Positions 1 to 9,051 of a DNA stretch of 35,616 nt are shown one piece after another. The notes below the pieces were generated by a model. The model was not told the DNA's origin. It did no database searches and was given only the letters and a program-made list of their open reading frames with translations. Each line of letters starts with the position of its first letter. Positions within the stretch are counted from its first letter, which is position 1. The position numbers and the translations under genes were made by a program. Origin of the DNA: Lachnospiraceae bacterium (GTDB lineage Bacteria > Bacillota > Clostridia > Lachnospirales > Lachnospiraceae); NCBI GenBank assembly GCA_017387565.1, contig JAFOEY010000021.1, positions 1-35,616 on the forward strand, read 5' to 3'.

Positions 1-150
1 ACCAACGGATTGCTACGCACATTGTGCTCTCGCAATCCTAAAACATTCGAAATCCGCCCTAATCGGGCTACTTTCTCATGTTTTGCGGGTCCCAAAGTCA
101 TACTTTTTCATGCGAGCATGAAAAGTATGACCTTTTGACCCGGGTATCAT
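1..150 (-). repeat. Dispersed palindromic repeat, copy 1 (cut by window edge)
   Basis: Positions 1-82 are the reverse complement of about 11205-11285, with only a few mismatches, so this is an inverted copy of the same element. It contains the hairpin-forming core with GGATTGC and GCAATCC arms around a GTGC/GCAC centre. Positions 88-146 form a second hairpin (GGGTC...AAAG, then TCATACTTTT facing AAAAGTATGA, closing with GACCC). The element ends in GGGTATCAT, which matches the outer end of the other copies. The part before position 1 is not visible. It looks like a non-coding MITE or REP-like unit; no reading frame is apparent. Confidence 0.8.
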
Positions 151-487
151 AATATGGCACCTGCCTTGGTGTTGTTTTTTACAAAGACAAAAGTAAACAT
201 ATATTTTTAAGTATATCAAAATATGGAGCTAAAATAAAGTGTTGTATTCCATTTCTTCTATATATTGTTGATATTTCGAATTTAATTTCCATATTATGGA
301 TTATTTACAAATTCATACACTTTTATTCCGTAATGTGGTAAAATATTAATGTTTTGAGTGTCAATAGTATATTTTGCCACTCACTAATGTATTTGAACTG
401 CTATATTACTATGCAATTTACGCAATCCATGTTTGCGCAAAAACAGGTTTTGCAGACCTTCATTAAGATGAAAAGAGGTGATGATGT
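151..487. other. AT-rich spacer upstream of yigZ
   Basis: This 337-base stretch between the repeat and yigZ holds no convincing gene. The reading frame starting near 354 lacks a ribosome binding site and overlaps yigZ, so it is treated as chance. A possible -10 (TAAAAT, 339-344) has only a weak -35 candidate 17 bases upstream, so the yigZ promoter is not fixed. The ribosome binding site AGAGGTG at about 474-480 sets the yigZ start. Confidence 0.6.
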
Positions 488-1147
488 ATGCCAGACACAG
501 ACCGATCGATATACAAGGGTGGAATCGGAGAAGTTGTGGAGAAAAAGTCACGCTTTATTGCAACGATTGAACCCGTGACGAGTAAAGAGGAGGCGGAATC
601 CATGATTGCCGCCTGCAAAAAGAAATATTGGGATGCCAGACACAATTGCAGTGCATACATTATCGCCGATACGGTTGATATTTTGCATTCTTCGGATGAT
701 GGAGAACCTTCCGGTACGGCCGGAAAGCCAATGTTAGACATTCTGGTTGCACAGGGACTGAAAAATGTCTGTGTTGTGGTTACCCGGTATTTCGGAGGTA
801 CCTTGCTTGGAACCGGTGGATTAGTGCGTGCCTATCAGGCAGCCGTCAAAGCCGGCCTTGAGCAGTGTACCTTTATTGAAAAGAAAAAGGGTATAAAAGC
901 AACTGTTGCACTTGATTACAACGATGTTGGCAAAATCCAGTATCTGTTTGCAACCGAAAAGGTTGAGACGATTTCTACGGATTATGGGGAAAAGGTTTCT
1001 ATGTCACTCATCATTCCGCATGATGCATTTTCAAATGTCAAAGAAAAACTGGTTGACATAACAAGTGGAAAATCGTCATTTCAAGATGTTTCGGAGGCTT
1101 ATTACGCTCTTGTGGAAGGAGAGATTAAGCTATGGACGAAAGATTAG
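488..1147 (+). CDS. yigZ: YigZ / IMPACT family protein (UPF0029)
   Basis: This 219-residue protein has the two-domain YigZ layout. The N-terminal IMPACT domain carries the signature DDGEPSGTAGKPMLDIL (about residues 75-91) followed by VTRYFGGTLLGTGGLVRAY. The C-terminal half resembles the ferredoxin-like DUF1949 domain. Length fits the family. The role is uncertain; eukaryotic IMPACT acts in translational control through GCN2, and bacterial YigZ has been proposed to act on proteins or RNA. The ATG at 488 is preceded by AGAGGTGATG. The gene overlaps the next gene, mgtE, by 16 bases in another frame, which suggests one transcript and translational coupling. Confidence 0.93.
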   Translation: MPDTDRSIYKGGIGEVVEKKSRFIATIEPVTSKEEAESMIAACKKKYWDARHNCSAYIIADTVDILHSSDDGEPSGTAGKPMLDILVAQGLKNVCVVVTRYFGGTLLGTGGLVRAYQAAVKAGLEQCTFIEKKKGIKATVALDYNDVGKIQYLFATEKVETISTDYGEKVSMSLIIPHDAFSNVKEKLVDITSGKSSFQDVSEAYYALVEGEIKLWTKD

Positions 1148-2487
1148 AAGAACTTTTTTCAGAATTAAAGAATTTTTTGGATCAAAAACAATATGTAAAA
1201 TTACGGGAATGGTTACGGGATTTAAACGTTGCAGATATTGCAGCTATGATGGAAGAACTGGATGAGGAGCTTCAGTTGAAAACATTCCGTATTCTGCCTA
1301 AGGATATGGCTGCGGATATTTTTTCTTATCTGCCGATTGAAGTGGAACAGCAGATTATTACATCCATATCCGACCGTGAAGCGGGTAAAATTATCGATAA
1401 TCTGATGGCGGATGATGCCACGGACCTTTTGGAGGAAATGCCTGCAAATATTGTTAAGCGGTTATTGGCCAATGCCAGTCATGAAACCAGAAGGGATATC
1501 AATCATCTGCTTCGTTATCCCGAAGATTCAGCCGGCAGTATTATGACGGTCGAGTTTATGGATTTAAAAGAGGGACAGACCGTTGCTCAGGCGATTGAGC
1601 GGATTAAGAAAGCGGCTGTGGATTCGGAGACCATCAATATCTGTTATGTTTTGGACTATCAGAGAAAATTAAAAGGAACGGTAGCATTACGATATCTGTT
1701 ATTAAAGGATCCCGATGAAAAAATCGGCGATATCATGCATGAAAATGTCATCAGTCTTCATACCCTGATGGATCAGGAAGAAGTTGCAAGGCAGTTCCAG
1801 AAATACGACTTTACAGCCATGCCGGTTGTGGATAATGAAGACCGTCTGGTCGGTATTATCACGGTCGATGATGTTGTGGATATTTTGCAGGAAGAGGCTA
1901 CGGAGGATATGGAAAAGATGGCGGCTATTGTGCCAAGCGATAAGCCATATCTTAAGACAACCGTGTTTGAAACATGGAAAAAGCGTATTCCGTGGTTGCT
2001 TTTATTGATGATTTCCGCAACTTTTACCGGAAGAATTATTGCATCCTTTGAAGATGCCTTAAGCGTATATGTGGTGCTGACGACATTTATTCCAATGCTC
2101 ATGGATACCGGTGGAAATGCCGGAGGACAGACTTCCGTTACGGTTATTCGTGGTTTGTCCTTAAATGAAATTGAGTTTTCGGATTTCTTTAAAGTTGTAT
2201 GGAAAGAAATAAGAGTTGCACTTTTATGCGGTTTGACATTAGCCGTGGCAAACTTTGCAAAGTTAATGATTATTGATTGTGTTACGATGCCGGTTGCAGC
2301 AGTTGTCTGCGCTACTTTGGTTGTTGCTGTTTTAATTGCAAAGTTAGTCGGAAGTATGCTGCCGATGTTAGCAAAGAAAATCGGTTTTGACCCGGCAGTT
2401 ATGGCGAGCCCGTTTATTACTACGATCGTAGATGCGTTGTCGTTATTGATATATTTTAGAATTGCATCTATGGTGTTGGGATTGTAA
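1132..2487 (+). CDS. mgtE: MgtE magnesium transporter
   Basis: The protein has 451 residues, the usual MgtE length, in the normal order: an N-terminal helical MgtE_N superhelix (about 1-130), two CBS domains (about 130-255; note AMPVVDNEDRLVGIITVDDV) and a C-terminal five-helix membrane part from about residue 283. The conserved MDTGGNAGGQTS segment and the DPAVMASPFITTIVDALS segment are visible; the aspartate in the latter corresponds to the Mg2+ site in the pore of the Thermus protein. In the family the CBS domains close the channel when cytosolic Mg2+ is high. Its start codon lies inside the end of yigZ (16-base overlap). A strong hairpin follows at 2531-2588. Confidence 0.97.
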   Translation: MDERLEELFSELKNFLDQKQYVKLREWLRDLNVADIAAMMEELDEELQLKTFRILPKDMAADIFSYLPIEVEQQIITSISDREAGKIIDNLMADDATDLLEEMPANIVKRLLANASHETRRDINHLLRYPEDSAGSIMTVEFMDLKEGQTVAQAIERIKKAAVDSETINICYVLDYQRKLKGTVALRYLLLKDPDEKIGDIMHENVISLHTLMDQEEVARQFQKYDFTAMPVVDNEDRLVGIITVDDVVDILQEEATEDMEKMAAIVPSDKPYLKTTVFETWKKRIPWLLLLMISATFTGRIIASFEDALSVYVVLTTFIPMLMDTGGNAGGQTSVTVIRGLSLNEIEFSDFFKVVWKEIRVALLCGLTLAVANFAKLMIIDCVTMPVAAVVCATLVVAVLIAKLVGSMLPMLAKKIGFDPAVMASPFITTIVDALSLLIYFRIASMVLGL

Positions 2488-2530
2488 ATCTTATGTTATT
2501 TAAGTGATAAAATGAAGAAAATCTTTTAAA

Positions 2531-2588
2531 TTAAACAAAATCGCTGCGCCATAGCCTTGTCATGCCATAGCGCAGCGATTTTGTTTAA
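2531..2588 (+). terminator. Perfect 19-bp inverted repeat, probable terminator of yigZ-mgtE
   Basis: Bases 2531-2549 and 2570-2588 are exact reverse complements (TTAAACAAAATCGCTGCGC and its partner) separated by a 20-base loop. The GC-rich part is next to the loop and the U-rich stretch (ATTTTGTTT) sits in the descending arm, as in bidirectional rho-independent terminators. It lies 44 bases after the mgtE stop. Confidence 0.75.
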
Positions 2589-2613
2589 TCGAAATGAAAG
2601 AGGAAGGTAATAT

Positions 2614-2838
2614 ATGAAAAATTCAAGAATCTGTCCAAAGTGTAATTCTAATAATATTGTCAGAATTGATGGATATGCAGGAGCGTATGGCTCCGGCAAT
2701 AATATTATGATTGGTCATTCTATTTTTTCTGCTGTAAACGTAAATAGATACATATGCTGTTCCTGCGGATATACAGAGGAATGGATTGATAAAGAAGATA
2801 TAGGTAAAATTGTTAATAGTAAGAAAGCAAAACGATAG
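2614..2838 (+). CDS. Small zinc-ribbon protein
   Basis: A 74-residue protein with two cysteine pairs: CPKC near the N-terminus (about residues 8-11) and CCSCGYTEEWI near residues 49-59. The CxxC...CxC/CxxC spacing and the YTEEWI tail suggest a zinc ribbon that binds one metal ion. A hydrophobic or glycine-rich loop (IDGYAGAYGSGNNIMIGHS) lies between the pairs. The start has a good ribosome binding site (AGAGGAAGG). It is bracketed by the mgtE terminator and its own hairpin (2893-2936), so it is transcribed alone. I do not recognise a named family or function. Confidence 0.8.
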   Translation: MKNSRICPKCNSNNIVRIDGYAGAYGSGNNIMIGHSIFSAVNVNRYICCSCGYTEEWIDKEDIGKIVNSKKAKR

Positions 2839-2892
2839 ATTGGAATGTGTTGATTTTGCCGATATCGCACCGGAAAAAATATAGTTAAAGAA

Positions 2893-2936
2893 GCGTCAGA
2901 TAATCATTTTTTAATGATGAGTCTGGCGTTTTTTTA
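2893..2936 (+). terminator. Rho-independent terminator after the zinc-ribbon gene
   Basis: CGTCAGA plus AATCATT pairs with AATGAT plus TCTGGCG around a short T loop, followed by a run of seven or more T (2929-2936). The stem has a small interior bulge. Confidence 0.85.
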
Positions 2937-3077
2937 TTGATCAAAAAAGAAGGAGATGGTTCTTTACACATTTTCCGCATAAATTTTACGAATTGCAGAT
3001 ATTACATTTTACATTAGGTCTATATAATCGGATTCGTGGATTAAAATTCTACGATTAAGACAAAGGAGAAAAATAAT

Positions 3078-4694
3078 ATGAAAAAAAAGATCGCAGGTAT
3101 TTGTGCCCTTGGTATGGCAATCAGTCTGGTGACTGGCTGTGCTGCACAGACGACCGAAGAAGCAACTTCTGAAACATTGCAGCAAACAAATACGTCTGGT
3201 GTTACAGAAACAATGACAACTGAAAATGTTACCACAGAAAATACTGAGGTAGCCGTGAAAGAAAGTAGCGAAGCACCCAAATATGTCTTTCTGTTTATAG
3301 GTGACGGTATGAGTTATCCTCAATTTCAGGCGGCATCTGATTATCTTGGAGCGATTGCAGATGATGATTATGAAAATGCACTTCCCAGTGTGTCTTATGA
3401 AGAACGGAATGGCGCAATTTTGAATGGCCCGGAAAATCTTTGCTTTATGGATTTTGACGTAATTGGATCTGCAGTAACCTATGATTCCTGCAGTTTTGCA
3501 CCGGATTCTGCTTCTACTGCAACTTCCATTGCAACCGGTTATAAGACATATTCCGGTATGATTAATGTGGATGAAACAGGCACAACTTCTTATGAGACGA
3601 TTGCAGAAAAGCTGCATAATCAGAAAAACTGGAAAGTTGGTGTAATCAGTTCTGTCAATCTGAATCATGCTACACCTGCCGCATTCTATGCACATCAGGC
3701 AAGCAGAAATAATTACTATGAAATTGGTGAGGAACTGGTTGATTCAGGTTTTGAATACTTTGCCGGCGGAGGTTTGAAAAAGGTAACCGGTCCTGATAGC
3801 GATAAGACCAGTCTGTATGATTTAGCTGAAAAAGCAGGTTATAAAGTAACTTATACGCAGGCAGATGCTGAACAAATTACAGCAGCAGACGGTAAAGTGA
3901 TTTTGATTGATGAGCATCTGGCTGATTCCGATGCAATGGATTATGAAATGGACCGGGAAAATGGTGAATGGGCATTGGCAGATTATGTTGCAAAAGGCAT
4001 TGAAGTCTTAGACAATGATACCGGTTTCTTCATGATGTGTGAGGGTGGAAAAATAGACTGGGCATGTCATGCAAATGATGCCGGTGCAACAGTAAACGAT
4101 ACTCTTGCAATGGCAGATGCAGTTCAGGTAGCTGTGGATTTTGCAAAAGAGCATCAGGATGAAACGCTGATTCTGGTAACCGGTGATCATGAGACCGGTG
4201 GTCTGACGATAGGTTTTGCCGGTACAGACTATGATACATATCTTGATGCTTTGGAAAATCAGACAATTTCCTATGCACAGTTTGATGAGCAGTATGTCAG
4301 TCAGTACAAAGAAAATGGTACTTCTTTTGAAGATGCAATGAAAGATGTGGAAACACTCTTTGGATTAAAGTTAGAAGGAGAAGAAGATGACCGTCTTGTA
4401 CTCACGGATTACGAAATAGAGCGCCTTAAAACAGCATATGAATTAGGTATCTCTGATTACGATGTAGAAGATTTTACACAGGAACAATATGTGTTATATG
4501 GTACCTATAATCCTTTCTCTGTTACGGTAACACATATCCTGAATAATAAAGCAGGTGTAGATTTTACCAGTTATTCTCATACCGGACTTCCGGTAGCTGT
4601 GTTTGCAGATGGTCTTGGAGCTGAGGCGTTTGACGGATACTATGATAACACGGAAATTTACAATAAGCTTGCATCGCTTCTGGAAGTAAAATAA
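3078..4694 (+). CDS. phoA: Alkaline phosphatase, lipoprotein form (PhoA superfamily)
   Basis: The 538-residue protein starts with a lipoprotein signal: charged MKKK, a hydrophobic core and lipobox LVTGC with Cys21 as the lipidation site. A Ser/Thr/Glu-rich linker runs to about residue 66. The catalytic domain follows with FLFIGDGM (about 71-78; metal-binding Asp), the nucleophile region PDSASTATSIATG (about 142-154), VTGDHETGG (about 365; metal ligands Asp and His) and SHTGLP near the C-terminus (His ligand). It should hydrolyse phosphomonoesters on the outer face of the membrane. An insertion around residues 395-470 lies between the conserved blocks. The start has an AAGGAGAA ribosome binding site. 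A candidate -10 TATAAT sits at 3023-3028, but its -35 is poor. Confidence 0.95.
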   Translation: MKKKIAGICALGMAISLVTGCAAQTTEEATSETLQQTNTSGVTETMTTENVTTENTEVAVKESSEAPKYVFLFIGDGMSYPQFQAASDYLGAIADDDYENALPSVSYEERNGAILNGPENLCFMDFDVIGSAVTYDSCSFAPDSASTATSIATGYKTYSGMINVDETGTTSYETIAEKLHNQKNWKVGVISSVNLNHATPAAFYAHQASRNNYYEIGEELVDSGFEYFAGGGLKKVTGPDSDKTSLYDLAEKAGYKVTYTQADAEQITAADGKVILIDEHLADSDAMDYEMDRENGEWALADYVAKGIEVLDNDTGFFMMCEGGKIDWACHANDAGATVNDTLAMADAVQVAVDFAKEHQDETLILVTGDHETGGLTIGFAGTDYDTYLDALENQTISYAQFDEQYVSQYKENGTSFEDAMKDVETLFGLKLEGEEDDRLVLTDYEIERLKTAYELGISDYDVEDFTQEQYVLYGTYNPFSVTVTHILNNKAGVDFTSYSHTGLPVAVFADGLGAEAFDGYYDNTEIYNKLASLLEVK

Positions 4695-4751
4695 TTGTTG
4701 GCATAGGTTTAACACCTGATGTATGGTGTAATCAATATGAAATCATGAGAG

Positions 4752-4780
4752 GGAGCGTCATTGGCGCTCCCACTTATTAT
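4752..4780 (+). terminator. Hairpin after the alkaline phosphatase gene
   Basis: GGGAGCG (4752-4758) pairs with CGCTCCC (4766-4772) around a 7-base loop. The following ACTTATTAT is only moderately T-rich, so termination may be partial and some read-through into the YibE/F gene is possible. Confidence 0.6.
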
Positions 4781-4806
4781 GCGATTGGAGTAGTTATTGG
4801 AGAACT

Positions 4807-5943
4807 ATGAAGACATTAGAAAAATTAAAAAATAATAAAACCCTGGGTCCTGTTTTTTTATGGATTTGTTTATTGGTAATACTCTTATGTATGCCCACAG
4901 GATTTGAAAGCGCATTGACTTATAGGAATGCCGAGCGTGTGGATGCATTGGTAATTGCCACGGACGAGAGTGATATTGTGGATACAGGACTTGTGCGTAG
5001 TGGAGAACAAAGATGTCTGATACGAATTTTATCAGGTTCCTATAAAGATACGGAAACATATGCTGTAAACCGACTGAATGGATCTTTAGCTGAGGACAAG
5101 TTGTTTTCACCGGGAGACCATGCGTTTGTTGTGGTCAGTCACGCAGGCGGAGAAATTACAACCGTTTATATGACTGACCATTTCCGTTTGGATAAAGAAG
5201 TGATTCTTGCCGCTTCATTTCTGCTTTTACTTCTGTTGTTTGCAAGGGGTACCGGGGTACGAGCCATTTTATCTTTTGTAGATACTGTATTATTGCTATG
5301 GAAGGTTTTAGTTCCTGCACTTTTAAAAGGATATAATCCAATCTGGATTTCGCTTTTTCTGGTATTAGTTCTGACATTTTTGGTATTAAGCCTGATTTAT
5401 GGTTGGGATAAACGCTGTGTGGCAGCAACGACAGGAGCAGCACTCGGAATCTTAGTTACAGCGGTACTTGGATATCTATTTACAGATTTATTTCAAATTC
5501 ATGGTGCGGTCATGGAATCCAGTGAAAGTTTGCTTTATGCCGGGTATCAGCATTTAAATTTAACCAGAATATTTGTAGCATCCATATTTTTAGGTTCTTC
5601 CGGAGCCGTCATGGATTTATCAGTAGATATTTGTTCTGCTGTATATGAAGTGATAGAGAAGAGACCAGATATCAGTGCAAAAGAAGCCATTTCATCCGGA
5701 TTTGCAATAGGTCGTGCAGCCTGCGGTTCAACGACAACGACCTTATTATTAGCATATTCCGGAAGTTATATAGCATTGCTTATGGTATTTATGGCACAGG
5801 GAACTCCGGTGGAACTTATGTTGAATTACAAATATGTGGCTGCTGAAATCGTTCATACGATTGTAGGTTCCTTCGGACTTGTTACTGTAGCACCACTTAC
5901 TGCCATAACCAGCGGTCTTCTTTTAACAAAGAATCGGAAATAA
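4807..5943 (+). CDS. YibE/F family multi-pass membrane protein
   Basis: A 378-residue protein with one N-terminal membrane segment (about 18-35), an extracellular beta-rich domain (about 40-125) and about seven further hydrophobic segments. The region IFLGSSGAVMDLSVDICSA and the later GRAACGSTTTTLLLAYSG match the YibE/F family (PF07907). The substrate is unknown; in Gram-positive bacteria the family is only broadly described as membrane proteins, possibly permeases. The start follows TTGGAGAA. The gene ends 45 bases from the convergent typA gene, and I see no hairpin in that gap. Confidence 0.88.
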   Translation: MKTLEKLKNNKTLGPVFLWICLLVILLCMPTGFESALTYRNAERVDALVIATDESDIVDTGLVRSGEQRCLIRILSGSYKDTETYAVNRLNGSLAEDKLFSPGDHAFVVVSHAGGEITTVYMTDHFRLDKEVILAASFLLLLLLFARGTGVRAILSFVDTVLLLWKVLVPALLKGYNPIWISLFLVLVLTFLVLSLIYGWDKRCVAATTGAALGILVTAVLGYLFTDLFQIHGAVMESSESLLYAGYQHLNLTRIFVASIFLGSSGAVMDLSVDICSAVYEVIEKRPDISAKEAISSGFAIGRAACGSTTTTLLLAYSGSYIALLMVFMAQGTPVELMLNYKYVAAEIVHTIVGSFGLVTVAPLTAITSGLLLTKNRK

Positions 5944-5988
5944 ATATCGATCTGAAAGATGTTATCCGACCCACTAACTATATACAGC

Positions 5989-7818
5989 TTATTTCTTGAA
6001 TCCTGCACGTTTTCTCAAAGTAGGATCCAAAATTTTCTTGCGAATACGAAGACTTTGGGGTGTAACCTCCAAAAGCTCATCCGTATCAATAAAATCCAAA
6101 GCTTGCTCTAAGCTTAGAACTTTCGGCGGAACCAGTTTTAAAGCTTCATCCGAGCTGGAAGTACGGGTGTTGGTCAAATGCTTAGTTTTGCAGACGTTGA
6201 TTTCGATATCTTCCGCACGACCGGTTTCACCGACAACCATACCGGAATAAACCTTTTCGCCGGGACCGATGAAGAGGGTGCCTCGTTCCTGAGCATTGAA
6301 TAAGCCATAGGTAATTGCTTCACCTGCTTCGAAAGCAATTAAAGAACCGTTAGCACGGTAGTTTAAATCACCTTTATAAGGGCCATAGCCATCAAAAATC
6401 GTATTTAAGATACCGTTTCCTTTGGTATCGGTCATAAATTCACCACGATAACCGATTAATCCGCGGGAAGGAATGGAAAACTCCAGTCTGGTATATCCGC
6501 CGGAACCGGTACCCATATTGAGAAGTTCTCCTTTTCTGGCAGAAAGTTTTTGGATAACGGCACCTGAAAATTCATCCGGAACGTCAACATAGGCTAACTC
6601 CATGGGCTCGGTTTTTTTACCGTTTTCATCTTCTTTGTATAGTACTTCGGCTTTGGATACCGCAAATTCATATCCTTCACGACGCATATTTTCAATTAAA
6701 ACGGAAAGATGTAATTCACCACGACCGGAAACTTTGAAAGAATCCATATTTTCAGTTTCTTCTACCCTTAAGGAAACGTCTGTGTTTAATTCACGGAACA
6801 GACGGTCTCTAAGATGGCGGGAGGTGACATATTTCCCTTCCGTACCGGCAAGCGGGGAGTCGTTTACCACAAAGTGCATGGCAATCGTGGGTTCTGAAAT
6901 TTTCTGGAAAGGGATGGGCTTTACATCATCCGGTGAGCAAAGCGTATCGCCGATGTGGATATCGGAAATGCCGGAGATGGCAACGATGGAACCAATGCCT
7001 GCTTCTTTTACTTCCACTTTATTCAAACCGTCAAATTCATATAATTTAGATACTTTTACCTTCCGCATTTTGTCCGGTTCATGGTGGTTGACCATGACTA
7101 CATCCTGATTGACCTTGATCGAACCGTTGTCAACTTTACCAACGCCGATACGTCCGACATATTCATTGTAATCAATCGTACTGATAAGTACCTGTGTACC
7201 GGCATCCGGATCCCCTTCGGGAGCGGGAATATAATCTAAAATCGTATCAAATAAAGGAATCATATCAGTTCCTTCTTTGTCCATATCAAGACTTGCATAA
7301 CCGCCTCTGGCAGAAGCAAATACAAAGGGGCAGTCCAACTGGCTTTCGTCTGCTTCCAAATCAATAAATAATTCCAAAACTTCATCCACAACTTCGGCAC
7401 ATCTTGCCTCGGGACGGTCAATTTTATTGACACAGACAATAACCGGAAGACTTAATTCCAAGGCCTTGCGCAACACAAATTTGGTCTGAGGCATGGCTCC
7501 TTCAAATGCATCCACAACCAAAATAACGCCGTTGACCATTTTTAAAACACGTTCTACTTCACCACCAAAATCGGCATGACCGGGTGTATCAATAATATTA
7601 ATCTTGGTACCTTTATATGTGATGGCTGTATTTTTGGAAAGAATGGTAATACCACGTTCTCTTTCAATATCATTCGAATCCATGACACGTTCGGCAACTT
7701 CCTGATTTTCACGGAAAACGCCGCTTTGCTTTAATAATTCGTCTACCAGAGTCGTTTTGCCATGATCGACATGGGCAATGATTGCCACGTTTCTGACATC
7801 TTCTCTTTTTTGATTCAT
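5989..7818 (-). CDS. typA: Translational GTPase TypA/BipA
   Basis: The 609-residue product begins MNQKREDVRNVAIIAHVDHG. A longer in-frame start exists at 7860, but the ATG at 7818 has the AAAGGA ribosome binding site at the right distance and gives the usual TypA length. GTPase motifs are present in order: AHVDHGKTTL (P-loop), RGITI (switch I), DTPGHADFGGEVERV (G3), NKIDRPEAR (G4) and the SARGG region. The C-terminal part holds the EF-G-like domains and the TypA-specific region with NMGTGSGGYTRLEFSIPSRG. TypA binds the 70S ribosome and supports 50S assembly and growth under stress or cold. The gene is monocistronic and convergent with the YibE/F gene. Confidence 0.97.
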   Translation of the reverse strand: MNQKREDVRNVAIIAHVDHGKTTLVDELLKQSGVFRENQEVAERVMDSNDIERERGITILSKNTAITYKGTKINIIDTPGHADFGGEVERVLKMVNGVILVVDAFEGAMPQTKFVLRKALELSLPVIVCVNKIDRPEARCAEVVDEVLELFIDLEADESQLDCPFVFASARGGYASLDMDKEGTDMIPLFDTILDYIPAPEGDPDAGTQVLISTIDYNEYVGRIGVGKVDNGSIKVNQDVVMVNHHEPDKMRKVKVSKLYEFDGLNKVEVKEAGIGSIVAISGISDIHIGDTLCSPDDVKPIPFQKISEPTIAMHFVVNDSPLAGTEGKYVTSRHLRDRLFRELNTDVSLRVEETENMDSFKVSGRGELHLSVLIENMRREGYEFAVSKAEVLYKEDENGKKTEPMELAYVDVPDEFSGAVIQKLSARKGELLNMGTGSGGYTRLEFSIPSRGLIGYRGEFMTDTKGNGILNTIFDGYGPYKGDLNYRANGSLIAFEAGEAITYGLFNAQERGTLFIGPGEKVYSGMVVGETGRAEDIEINVCKTKHLTNTRTSSSDEALKLVPPKVLSLEQALDFIDTDELLEVTPQSLRIRKKILDPTLRKRAGFKK

Positions 7819-8073
7819 AACTAAAAATCCTTTCGCGCTTTTTCGCACCGCGCCCAACACTGCTTTTTTCTTGAAATATCCTTGTTTACAAACGATTTTA
7901 GTCTATCACAATTTATACAAAAATCAAGTAAATTCATGTCATTTCCTGCAATTTGTGTCATTTTTATGAATAGTTTGTCGATTGAAAATTTACATTTTTT
8001 AGTAAAAATGAAATAAGATATTACTACATGACAGGAAAAAATTCTTTATTGCGTAAGAAGGGAGAACAAAAAA

Positions 8074-8712
8074 ATGGATAAGATGAATGAAAATAACAAA
8101 GCAACCGTCATGGGAGAAATTGTAGGAACATTTACGTTCAGTCATGAGATTTACGGAGAAGGTTTTTACATGATTGATCTGCTGGTGCCGCGCTTATCAG
8201 ACAGTGCGGATCTGATACCGCTCATGGTTTCGGAACGGCTGATTAATGTAAATGATAATTACGAGGGAATGAAAGTAAAGGTTTCCGGACAATTTCGTTC
8301 TTATAACCGCCATGAGGAACGGAAAAATAAGCTTGTGTTATCTGTATTTGTGAGAGAATGGGAATTCATCGATGAAATTGAAAGAAGTGAGATGACCAAC
8401 CATATTGAACTGGATGGTTTCATCTGTAAAGAACCGATTTATCGAAAAACACCTCTTGGAAGAGAAATAGCGGATATTCTTCTTGCGGTAAACAGACCGT
8501 ATGGTAAGAGTGATTATATTCCATGCATCAGCTGGGGAAGAAATGCCAGATTTGCAAATGACTTTGAAGTGGGAAGCCGTTGCCGTATCATTGGCAGAAT
8601 TCAGAGCCGTGAATACATGAAAAAAATATCGGAAGATCAGGTGGAAAAAAGGATTGCATATGAAGTTTCCGTCAGCAAACTGGAAATCCCTGTAGAAGAT
8701 CCGGTTTTATAA
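8074..8712 (+). CDS. SSB-like protein with two apparent OB-fold domains
   Basis: A 212-residue protein. The second half (about 107-200) resembles a single-stranded DNA-binding protein: NHIELDGFICKEPIYRKTPL, then a strand ending in YIPCISWGRNARF and a GSRCRIIGRIQSREY strand, which matches the core SSB pattern (P-R-x-T-P-x-G, then CxxWG, then GxxxxxxGRIQSR). The first half (KATVMGEIVGTFTFSHEIYG...GMKVKVSGQFRSYNR) repeats the same logic, so two OB folds in one chain are likely. It lacks the acidic DDDIPF-type tail of replication SSBs. Start ATG 8074 follows AAGGGAGAA. The role is probably single-stranded DNA binding, but not the main replicative SSB; the replicative gene normally sits with rpsF/rpsR. 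Confidence 0.8.
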   Translation: MDKMNENNKATVMGEIVGTFTFSHEIYGEGFYMIDLLVPRLSDSADLIPLMVSERLINVNDNYEGMKVKVSGQFRSYNRHEERKNKLVLSVFVREWEFIDEIERSEMTNHIELDGFICKEPIYRKTPLGREIADILLAVNRPYGKSDYIPCISWGRNARFANDFEVGSRCRIIGRIQSREYMKKISEDQVEKRIAYEVSVSKLEIPVEDPVL

Positions 8713-9051
8713 TGATGATGAATCTTCTGAAATATGAATATTATGATCAATCTTCTAAAAAAATGATGTTTTGATTAGTCTTCTGAAATAATGAAGTTAA
8801 TGATTAAGCTATTAAAACATGAAATAGATATGAAATTGAAGATTTATATTATGAATTTTAAGGTTGCAGATTTATCTACAAATTCGATTATTTGAGTTAT
8901 TCGCAGGATTGTGCGGGATATGTTTTGTGTCGGATTGTTCTAATTATATTATGCGAGCATGACGCTGAATTTTGCAAGATAACAATTGCCATAAAAAAAG
9001 AATTGTGCTATGATTTTGCAAAATATAACATGAATTTATGGTGGGTGGATC
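8713..9051. repeat. Spacer with a tandem 28-bp minisatellite
   Basis: Directly after the SSB-like gene, three units with a GAT-A-TCTTCT-AAA core start at 8717, 8745 and 8773, exactly 28 bases apart, and a degenerate fourth starts at 8802. The rest of the 339-base spacer is AT-rich and contains no gene that I can support; the promoter of the next gene is at 8986-9014. The frame starting at 8892 lacks a ribosome binding site and overlaps that gene. Confidence 0.6.
8986..9014 (+). promoter_or_regulatory. Sigma-A type promoter of the CobA/BtuR-like gene
   Basis: TTGCCA (8986-8991), a 17-base spacer and TATGAT (9009-9014) match the vegetative consensus well and precede the ATG at 9052. The -35 lies in the left half of an ACAATT...AATTGT inverted pair. 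Confidence 0.6.

Noticed and set aside
2531-2588. The perfect 19-bp hairpin as a mobile-element end
   Set aside because: It occurs once, stands right after a stop codon and has the layout of a terminator.
3009-3695. Cys-rich 228-codon frame on the minus strand
   Set aside because: It lies antisense to the alkaline phosphatase gene, has no ribosome binding site and shows no domain; it is a shadow frame.
6602-7108. 168-codon Ser-rich plus-strand frame
   Set aside because: It is antisense to typA, whose product is a full-length, well-conserved GTPase.
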